The notes under the pieces are model-generated. The model was given only the letters and a program-made list of their open reading frames with translations, ran no database searches and had not been told where the DNA came from. Made by a program: the position numbers and the translations under genes. A DNA stretch of 64,000 nt from Apricaphanius iberus. Its lineage: Eukaryota; Chordata; Actinopteri; Cyprinodontiformes; Aphaniidae. The DNA lies in contig JAPXFQ010000203.1 of assembly GCA_028564705.1 (NCBI GenBank), positions 1 to 64,000 on the forward strand, in the 5' to 3' direction. This document shows positions 37,020 through 45,611 of this stretch, in pieces; the stretch's first letter is position 1; each line of letters begins with the position of its first letter.

Positions 37020-37440
37020 GTTGGACTTTTAAATTTGTATCACCCTTGATATTTGTTCTCAATGGCGAATTAACAGCCTTCCATGTGCCATTCAGTTTCC
37101 TTTTCGAAGACAAGGCTTAAATTTTGTCTAACTGCCTGAATTTACTACTCTTCTATTTTTCACACGACAGAATCGATAGTGTGGCTGAAGAGGAGAGGAT
37201 AAAAATTTATGGTATCTTGCAATTTAATGGTTGAAAAGATGCAATTTGAAAGATCATAAATTGTGAAGGAGCTCATGCTTCATTGCTCTTGATTCAGTGC
37301 TTGCTGTTAGAACTTGATTTGCGAGTGTCTGCAAAGTGTGATTAACGAGGCGATCAATGTGCAGCGCGGCACACTATGGCACTCCTAATGCTCTTCATTA
37401 GAATAAATAAAATAAATTGACTGAAGCTCTGTGAAAACTC
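37020..37440. promoter_or_regulatory. Candidate conserved non-coding element
   Basis: Includes ATGGCGAATTAACAGCC, GTGATTAACGAGGCGATCAA and CTCTTCATTAGAATAAATAA. Unique, with clustered homeodomain/TALE-like cores. The assignment is inference from composition and location. Confidence 0.3.
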
Positions 37441-37471
37441 TGTAATGGTTAAAAATCAAAGAATGTCACCC

Positions 37472-37492
37472 CACACACACACACACACACAC
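37472..37492. repeat. (CA)n microsatellite
   Basis: About ten CA units. Confidence 0.95.
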
Positions 37493-38279
37493 CCCTCGTC
37501 CCTTACTCCTCTTGTAGCCACGATTTAGCTTCTCAAACCCTGCATCCACCTTGATCACATTATCCTGACAGCCTTGTCTCTTAGCCTGCAGGGGCCCGGA
37601 GACGAGCCCACGGCAAGGGAAGTAAAAGGTTGCACCGTGGCAACGGGGGCCGTCGGCTGTTGCTTAGTTGACTGGTAATCATAAATCGGAGGCTTTTCTA
37701 CTCAAAGACTTGGGGGGGGCATGCAGTCTGTGGAGTATTAATGCATGAAATAGCATTTCAAGCTGATAAACGGTTTGCGGGATGGTCAGTGTCCGTGGAC
37801 CGCTTCTCTCCTAGTTCTCGTTTCATATTGTTTGGAATAACATTTGCCAGAAAAAATTATTCCACTCCATCTCGTCTTCTTACCAGGCGATAGCTCTTCG
37901 GCGTGACGAGCAGTTGGACTCTGCTGTGATGTTCGCATCGCCTCCAGCAATGTTGTCTTTGGATTATTGTCCTGTTAGATTATTCTTGGATTGTGCTCAA
38001 TACGAGCTGTCATGCAGTCACTTAACTTGGCCCCAGCATTGATTTCTTGTTACCTCATCTGTGAAGCTGTTAAAATCAATTAGCTATGAGCAACCAGGCT
38101 GCAGAATGTATTTGTAAATGAGCTTGTATTGATGTTTTCATCTTTTTCTCTCTATTAAAAGCAAAGTATCGACTCAAACGTTGACCGCTTGTGACAAGCT
38201 CTCTCTTTATTAAAGTAAAATAAATAAAAAATTAGAGCAAAGGAAAATCTCCCAGTCAGAATCACATCAGAGGACTTTG

Positions 38280-38730
38280 ATTGCATGTGATGTTTTTTAA
38301 TTTGTGTGCTGTGGCAGGATTGTAGATGTTGATGAGATGGGGCTCATTGCAGGATGGTGGTAAGGGGCGTGATGGAGTCTGTACTGTAAGGTGAGTCACC
38401 TCTCCTGCCATTCAGAGCCACCTGTATTAGCTCTCTGGCCATTAAACGTGCTCTGAGAGCTCATTTTCATGGAGATGTTTAATTGCGAGCCAGCCAAGGC
38501 TCTGGCTCTAATAGGCTAAGTGCCAGCTCCTACGGAGACCACGCGAGCTGTATGTGCACAGCAAAACTTTGCTCCATGCTGCAGCAGCTCAACATTCATT
38601 ATTTTAATCATGCTGGAAATATCGCTCTGCGTTCTAATCATCATACATTTGTTTTTAATCTATTTAGAAATTATCCAGAAAGCAATTCCTCCTTCATAAA
38701 TATTTACATCGACGGACAGCTCAATTACCG
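38280..38730. promoter_or_regulatory. Candidate conserved non-coding element
   Basis: Balanced composition and unique. It contains CCACCTGTATTAGCTCTCTG, GGCCATTAAACGTGC and GAGATGTTTAATTGCGAGCC. A short frame at 38483-38740 carries no family motif. Confidence 0.3.
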
Positions 38731-39200
38731 GTGTTTGTGAAAAATTTCTTATTATTCCAGTTAAATTTAGAACTGAGAAACTTTCCTGCACACCACAATC
38801 ACCCAGAAGTGACTGCTTAAATGCATTCATGTGCATCAGATGAAATTAACTAATTATTCTGACATGAGGTGCAGTCTTGTATAAAAATCATTTGTGCTGG
38901 GAATTAACTCCAAAGACTTGAGTTTCTAAAAAAAAAACAATTGGGTTACAGCTTAAACAATAAAAAATAAAAATACTAAACAATGGAGTTTCTAGGAACT
39001 AAAAACCGCTGTGTGTCAAAACCTTTAAGAAGACAGAGAACAGAATAAGAATACAAATGAAAAAAAAAAGAAGGTATTTTAAACCACTTAAATTTGTGCA
39101 CATTTAGCCTCTTTCCCAAGACAATGCCAGCATTAGTGAGCCTTTTGGTCATTCATAAGAGCTCAGCCTGTGGCGCCAATTTCCCGCTATCAGGTACTTT

Positions 39201-39592
39201 TGTTACGGCTTGACGTTCAAGTCAAGAACCCAGACGCAGAGATTGAGGCTTGGTCTCAAAGGACTAGTTCAAGGTGGGTTTAATTATAGCAACAAAAAAT
39301 CACCACACTCAGTGGGAAAAGGGAAGCTCCAGAGAACAAAACAAATGGACAGCATGTGAGACCTGAAAAAACCAGACTGGACACAAAACGCTCCAACACA
39401 GAGAACAGAAAAGCAGCAGCTTAAGTAGGCAAGAGACTAATCAGCAGATTAGGTGCAGCTGTGAGCTCCTCCAGCAGAAAGTAGAGGATGGGCAGCAGCA
39501 GCAAGGAGGAATCACAGCTGACCTGCACAGGAAGAGCATAGAAAACAGGAATAAAAAAACAACAACAACAACAACACAAGCAGAATGTGTCA
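39201..39592 (-). mobile_element. Solo LTR, 392 bp, with 5-bp target duplication
   Basis: It starts TG (TGTTACGGCTTG) and ends CA (AGAATGTGTCA). It is flanked on both sides by ACTTT (39196-39200 and 39593-39597). On the minus strand it has a plausible poly-A context (AATTAAACCC) and then TCTCTGCGTCTGGGTTCTTG, typical of the R/U5 part of fish LTRs. There is no internal region, so it is the product of LTR-LTR recombination. Superfamily not determined; 5 bp is usual for Ty3/gypsy-like elements. Confidence 0.82.
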
Positions 39593-39894
39593 ACTTTTCA
39601 CTAAAGATTACGCGATACTTAGATAAACAGGGTGTCGGGGTGGTGTCCAGGCAGCGACATGCATGGTTGTGTATAAAGCGTGAGACGGAAGAGTCCGTGG
39701 TAAACAGAGAAAATAATTGGACATTTATCCCAATTGAAGCCCCGCTGCTCAAGTGTTTTTTACGAGCTGCTCCAAAATGTGGCTGTACTCCACTGCTCTT
39801 CAGCTCTAAAAGCCAGAAGCTCCTGGACTTCTGCATTATTCCAGTGTTCGCATCTCAGGTCATACAGTTTACAAATTCTAATTAAGCTGTCTAT

Positions 39895-40645
39895 TATGGA
39901 GGACTACGGGGGTCATTGGAAAAGCAATACAGCATTTTGACGATAACTGCTTAATTGTGAATTAAAAATATAGATTGCTAAATATAATTTCAAATTCAAC
40001 AATTAATCCATACAAAAAAAAGACAAATTTGAAAAACATTTTGTAATTACACATTTTAAATTTAAATACTAAAGAGGAATTGCAAATTTTATTTAAAAGT
40101 CGGCAAGCTCCACTCAAATGTGGCTGTCTAACCAATGAGAGAGCTGATTACCTTCGAGGAGCAGCTGTGATTGGTTGAACTTGGTTTTCAGTGTTCTCAG
40201 GGACCAGGAGGGTCACACGAATGCTAAAAGGGGAGGGTAAACCATTTAGGAAATGCGATTGCAAAAAGGATTTGAAAATGAGAGATGGAAAGAGAAAACG
40301 GATTTAGAAAAGGGAATAAGTTTTTTAAATGTATGAAAAGGAAAGATATTTACAATCTCATTTATTAATTATGTTATTTAATTCTCCATTTTGAAATAGG
40401 ATTTGAAAAACATTTTCAAATCACAGTATTTAATAATCAAATAATAAATACAATTTGCAATTCCTCTTTAGTATTTAAATTTAAAATGTGTAATTACAAA
40501 ATGTTTTTCAAATTTGTCTTTTTTTTGTATGGATTAATTGTTGAATTTGAAATTATATTTTGCAATCTATATTTTTAATTCACAATTAAGCAGTTATCGT
40601 CAAAATGCTGTATTGCTTTTCCAATGACCCCCGTAGTCCTCCATA
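39895..40645. mobile_element. Palindromic MITE, about 200-bp inverted arms
   Basis: The left end TATGGAGGACTACGGGGGTC and the right end GACCCCCGTAGTCCTCCATA are exact inverse copies. The arms match for about 200 bp (39895-40095 and 40445-40645) with very few differences, so the copy is young. GTCTAT flanks both sides (39889-39894 and 40646-40651), a 6-bp duplication. The roughly 350-bp middle is non-coding. The superfamily is unknown to me; a 6-bp duplication would suit Dada-type elements, among others. Confidence 0.85.
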
Positions 40646-40651
40646 GTCTAT

Positions 40652-43125
40652 GTCCACTTGTACTTTAAATATGCTGCCGGCCGGGGCTCTGCACACACAT
40701 CACACATCATCATGACATCACCCTCTGTTGTGGCAAGTCGTGATCTTCAATCATAACACCAGTGTTGCGGCGATATTGCGGTAATATTACTACCAGCACG
40801 TATTCTGCAGAATTCCTGGAACACCGTGCTGCCATTGCACATTCACAAGACAAAACCGTGCCAGAAATTTTACCCCAATATGCTGGCATGTTGTTTCTTT
40901 CGAAAGAGGCTTCTGTCTTATTGGCGTGTTATGTTAGACCAACAAAAATGAGCATATAGTTGTGAGGGTGGAGGAAAACAATCTCTGGTTTCAAAATGTT
41001 GTCAGTCAAAAAATTATAATAATTGTCTGATACCCCTAAAAGAATTCCAGTGTGACTAACTGTCACTTAATTAGTATGAAGAGTAAACCCTTGTGTGTTA
41101 TTTAATGTCAGTAAAAGTCAAGCTCTGCAGGACTCAGAGGTTCGTGGAGAAAATTAGCAAACACACACTATGGACCAAGACTCTGGAAAAAATCAGATGG
41201 GTCTAAAAATAGTTGTGAAGACGTTTGTTGAAAAGAAAGATATCTCAAGGCCTGAAGGAACGTCAATCCATCACATGAAAGTGGAACGAGTAAAACACAA
41301 CTGGAAATACATAAAAATATGTCCATCTGGGCCCGGAGCTGCTGGACCAGGACAATTCCCAGTTTGGCCGGTCTGATGTTTGGGCCACAAGGGTTTGTGT
41401 TTTCTTGTCCTCTTTTTTTGTTTACACAAACGGCTTGCCGTACACTAGCTTGATGAGCTGGTCTCTCAACTGCCTCTACCACTACTCATAAGTCTCTTTT
41501 TCTCTTTCTTTCTGCACATGCACCCCAACCCGACCTACACATTTGTGCTTTCTGTCAGTTGTGGTTAGAAGATGGAAATAAGAAAGAGTAAGGGTGGTGT
41601 GGAGAAGGTTAGAACCAAAAAGAGGAAAGCTCTGGAAACAGACGCAGCTAAATGTACAAAGATTGGCAAATTATTTACTAAAACAAGCTCGAAGTTTAAA
41701 ACGTGAAATGAGGATGAAGAAACATGTAAGGCAAGATGCTTTACTTTGCCCACAAACCGCCATGATTAATTATCATTATCCTTATATCCTCATATGATCT
41801 AACTAATACTGTCTATTGTCTATTGTAGTCCCTTGTCAGAAGCAAGATCCAGCACCAAGCATTAGCCATGATCCCAAAAGTCCAGAGTGGGCAGGTAGTA
41901 CTTCTAATTGAAAAAATTTTGTTAGAGTTATAATAATGGGGGGGGGGTGGTGTAGATTGGCTGTATGTGAAAAGTATCCTAAGATGCTAGATGATTTACT
42001 ACTACATTATTGAAATTTACCTGAATTGATTCAGAAGACTTTGTGGAAAGGGGATAATTATGCAAAAAATTTGAACGGTTTTAAAAATGTGATTTAGTGT
42101 CAGAAGGAGAGCCAGGAGCCACTACTGATGAGAGGATTGGTCCTGTTAGTATTGAAGAAATAGCGGAGCTGTTGTGAACAAGAAAGAGTTAGTTCCAATA
42201 TAACCACTGGACATGTTTCTTTGAAACTGCTGTTATTTAAAGGGGAAAAAAACAACAAGATAATGACATAATTGGAAGAAATTTATGTTATACACTGAAT
42301 AAAAAATTTGCGGACTGCAGTGCAACTTATATTTTATTCATTATTCATAATAATATTATGAAGATAAAGATAATTCTGTATATTTGATACTGCAGAAAAG
42401 GACATTCTCATGTAATGAACAACGATAGATTTGCTGTTTAACTCATCCTCATATGTGTAAAATCGAACTTGTGATAAAATTGTTTCCTTGCAGAAGAAAA
42501 AAAGAGTGTGGTATTAGTAAGTGCAACAGTTTTTATTTTACTTTCATCCATTACAGTTTTTTAGATTTTTTTTCTAACTCATTAATTTAATTTATAAGGG
42601 TTTAGATATCTGTAAACACTTATTTAAACAGATTATAAATACTTCTATTTTTGAAAAGGATGGGTTGTAAAGAACAATTTTGGAGATGTTGAAATAAATC
42701 AAAATTGTAAAAAAAACTTATATGCAATGAATTTGATACATTTTAGAAAAATATACTAAATTAAGGCTTTACAGAGCAATGTTATAATGTAGACTAAACA
42801 TTTTGGCTAAACTTATAATTACATGATATTAAAGATATTAGGTTGTCATTTAGAGAGGACTGGTCTAAGGCATGGAATTCCAGGGCTGAAGATAGAATAG
42901 AATAGAATAGAATAGAATAAAACATAATTACAAAACCAGAGTACTGTGCAGTTATTAGAGATACAAATTACAGATAAAGTAGCATACCCAGGTTGCGATG
43001 TGCACTACACTAGGATATGTTAAAGATTTCTAAATAATAACAAAATATTAATAAATATTTACAGAATGTGCATGTGTACTTATGCATTATAAAAATTAAA
43101 CATATTATTTCCAAAGTTGTATATA
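40652..43125. other. Intergenic DNA, no gene seen
   Basis: AT-rich. It contains a G10 run at 41938-41947 and an ATAGA pentanucleotide array at 42892-42919. Open frames are short and overlap on both strands without family motifs. Confidence 0.5.
42892..42919. repeat. (ATAGA)n short tandem repeat
   Basis: Between five and six pentamer units. Confidence 0.92.
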
Positions 43126-43385
43126 CAACCCCTGGCAAAAAGTATGGAATCACCAGTCTTCGAGAATGCTCATTCACTTTCTTAATGCAATAGAGAAAAG
43201 GAAAAACACAAACATGCCACAAAAGATTTCTCAAAAGGGCATCTTCCTGGCTTTTAGAAACAGTACAAGAAATGAACAGAAACTCAAGTGGGAATAAATT
43301 GCAAGTGTTTCTTTGGAATAAGGAGCTGGAAACAAATATGGAATCACTCATTCCTGAGGAAAAAAATATGGAATCACCCATTAGA
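43126..43385 (+). repeat. Tc1 left inverted repeat
   Basis: Reverse complement of 44563-44820 with few mismatches. Confidence 0.88.
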
Positions 43386-43512
43386 ATCACCCAATTATTT
43401 CCCATTTTCTACACCATCACCTGCAACTCGTTATGTCTGTGGATTGGTCTACATTTAAAAAGGAGTGCTCACAACTTGGAGAGTTGTTGCAGCAAAGTAA
43501 TGGACAGGAATC

Positions 43513-44515
43513 ATGGCTCCAAGACCAGAGCTCTCAATTGAAACAAAGGAGAGAATTATCCAACTTCTGGAAGAAGGTAAATCCTCAAGAAATGTTGCAA
43601 AGGATGTTGGTTGTTCTCAGTCAGCTGTTTCTAAAATCTGGACTAAGTACCAACAACATGGGAAGATTGTCAAAGGCAAGCGTAGTGGTAGACCAAGGAA
43701 GACTTCTATGCGACAGGACCAAAAACTTAAAGCATTATGTTTGGAAAACCAAAAATGCACAGCAAAACAAATGCGTAACAAATGGGCACAAACTGGAGCA
43801 AGAGTCAGTGACCGAACTGTTAGGAACCATCTAGCAGAGATGGGATTTTCCTACAGAAAAGCCAAAAGAAAGCCAGTGTTAACTTACAAACATAAGAAAG
43901 CTAGACTTCGATGGGCCAAGGAAAGGCAATCATGGACTGTAGATGACTGGATGAAGGTCATCTTCACTGATTAATCACGAATCTGCATTGGACAAGGGGA
44001 TCATGCTGGAACTTTTGTTTGGTGCCGTCCCAAAGACATGTATAAATACAACTGCCTGAACATGCAAATTTCCACTGGCTCTTATGATATTGGGCTGCGT
44101 GTCAGGTAAAGGTCCTGGAGAGATGGCTGTCATTAAATGTTCAGTAAATGCACAAGTTTACATTGAGATTTTGGACACCTATCTTATTCCATCTATTGAA
44201 AGGATGTTTGGGGATGATGACATCATTTTCCAAGATGATAATGCATCATGCCATAGAGCCAAAACTGTTCAAACTTTCCTTGAAGAGAGACAAAGGTCCA
44301 TGGCATGGCCTGCAAATAGCCCGGATCTCAATCAGATTGAAAATATGTGGTGGAAATTGAAGAAATTGGTCCATGACAAGGCTCCCACATGCAAAGCAGA
44401 TCTGGCAACAGCCATCAGACAAAGTTAGAGCCAGATTGATGAGGACTACTGTTCATCACTTGTTAAGTCCATGCCTCAGAGACTCAAGGCTGTAATTAAA
44501 GCCAGGGGTGGCGCC
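43513..44515 (+). pseudogene. Tc1 transposase, inactivated
   Basis: Tc1 transposase cuts and pastes the element through an N-terminal paired-like DNA-binding domain and a DDE nuclease. The first 153 residues are open: helix-turn-helix (ETKERIIQLLEEGKSSRNVA), GRPRK hook, second HTH, and the first catalytic Asp in VIFTD. A TAA stop at 43972-43974 replaces the next codon, where relatives have Glu. A frameshift near 44085 moves the rest into the frame starting SGKGPGEMAVIK. It contains the second Asp (QDDNASCH) and the Glu of PDLNQIENMWW. A TAG at 44426-44428 interrupts a Trp position, and the tail LKAVIKARGGAT follows. Three lesions make it inactive. The start is ATGGCTCCAAGACC, as in the family. 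Confidence 0.92.
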
Positions 44516-44562
44516 ACAAAGTACTATTGGGTGGTTTTAGTTGTTTGTGTTTGTTTATTCTT

Positions 44563-44820
44563 TGTGATTCCATATTTTTTTCCTCAGGAATGAGTGATTC
44601 CATATTTGTTTCCAGCTCCTTATTCCAAAGAAGCACTTGCAATTTATTCCCACTTGAGTTTCTGTTCTTTTCTTGTACTGTTTCTAAAAGCCAGGAAGAT
44701 GCCCTTTTGAGAAATCTGAGTTTTGTGGCATGTTTGTGTTTTTCCTTTTCTCTATTGCATTAAAAAAAGTGAATGAGCATTCTCGAAGACTGGTGATTCC
44801 ATACTTTTTGCCAGGGGTTG
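44563..44820 (+). repeat. Tc1 right inverted repeat
   Basis: Partner of 43126-43385, ending at the TA duplication. Confidence 0.88.
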
Positions 44821-45059
44821 TATTAACTGAGAAAAAAACATGTGCATATCACAGATTAGTTAGGGATTAAGTTAGAAGATGAGTCCCACTCCAGCTCTGT
44901 GTTCGTCCACCCAAACTGAGAGTCTGGACAACGGAGAGCGCCAATTAGAAAAGTGGCCAGTAGGCCCAAGGTAACTCTGGAGGACAGATCCACAGCTCAC
45001 ATAGGAGTCTGTCAGCATAATAACTATTAGTTACCTACTCCATCAAGTTCCCCTCTAAG

Positions 45060-45339
45060 GCAGAATGAAGTTTCTTATTGAAGAAACCCATACGAAGTCT
45101 TGTTAACAGTTTGCCATAAGCCATGTAGGGGTTTGAAAAAAATCTGGAAGAAGGCTCTTTAGATCGAAGATAGCAAAATGTAACTCTACGTTCTCTCCTG
45201 AACACACCATCCCCACATTGAATTAAGGTTTTGCCAGCATTATACTGTGGGGATGTTTTTTTGGTGTTTTTTTTTTTGCATGAACAAGGAAGCTGGTCAC
45301 CTTTCATGGGGAAGATGGATGAAGCTAAATACAGGTTAT
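45060..45339 (+). mobile_element. Tc1-like relic, left half (split by LTR element)
   Basis: Contains GAACACACCATCCCCACATT, ATACTGTGGGGATG, AAGCTGGTCACC and GGATGAAGCTAAATACAGG, the expected order inside a widespread fish Tc1 transposase gene (+ strand). It is the same family as the relic at 9.7 kb. The frame is lost. It continues at 48505. Confidence 0.75.
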
Positions 45340-45609
45340 TATCATGCCTCACTCCACACTCAGCTTCCCTCACTCACTCATCATCATCATCACCCTCACC
45401 TGTGCCTTCAATCACGCACACCAGATCCTCCTTACCTCACCTCTTTATAACCTGCCACTTCCCTTCAGTCACGGCCGGATCATTACAGGACTTCAGACCT
45501 TCCACTGTGTGTTTCTCCTGTTATCTTCGTTCTCGCCATCCTTCACCCTCAATAAAGAACTCTGCACCTTGCTTCTGTGTCTGGGTCCATACCTCACACC
45601 TCCCTGACA
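45340..45609 (+). repeat. 5' LTR, 270 bp
   Basis: TATA-like TTTATAA at 45444-45450 and AATAAA at 45551-45556 mark U3, R and U5. The first dinucleotide has decayed from TG to TA. No canonical primer-binding site starting TGG follows immediately; the next bases are GAATGATCCGGCCC. Confidence 0.93.
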
Positions 45610-45611
45610 GA

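Larger units (their letters stand above)
43126..44820 (+). mobile_element. Full-length Tc1-like transposon with long inverted repeats
   Basis: Inserted at TA (43124-43125 and 44821-44822). The outer ends CAACCCCTGGCAAAAAGTAT and ATACTTTTTGCCAGGGGTTG are perfect inverse copies. The inverted repeats run for about 250 bp (43126-43385 and 44563-44820) with GGAATCAC motifs recurring inside, as in the long-IR class of Tc1 elements. Between them is one transposase gene, disabled by mutations. Arms differ at few positions, so the insertion is fairly recent. Confidence 0.93.

Noticed and set aside
37472..42919. CRISPR-like regular repeats
   Set aside because: Only microsatellites and dispersed transposons are present. 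There are no spaced direct repeats with unique spacers, and the DNA is vertebrate.
45231..45611. Extension of the LTR-element protein upstream of 45612
   Set aside because: The upstream part crosses the 5' LTR and Tc1 relic, so it is an accidental open frame. The likely start is the ATG just inside the LTR.
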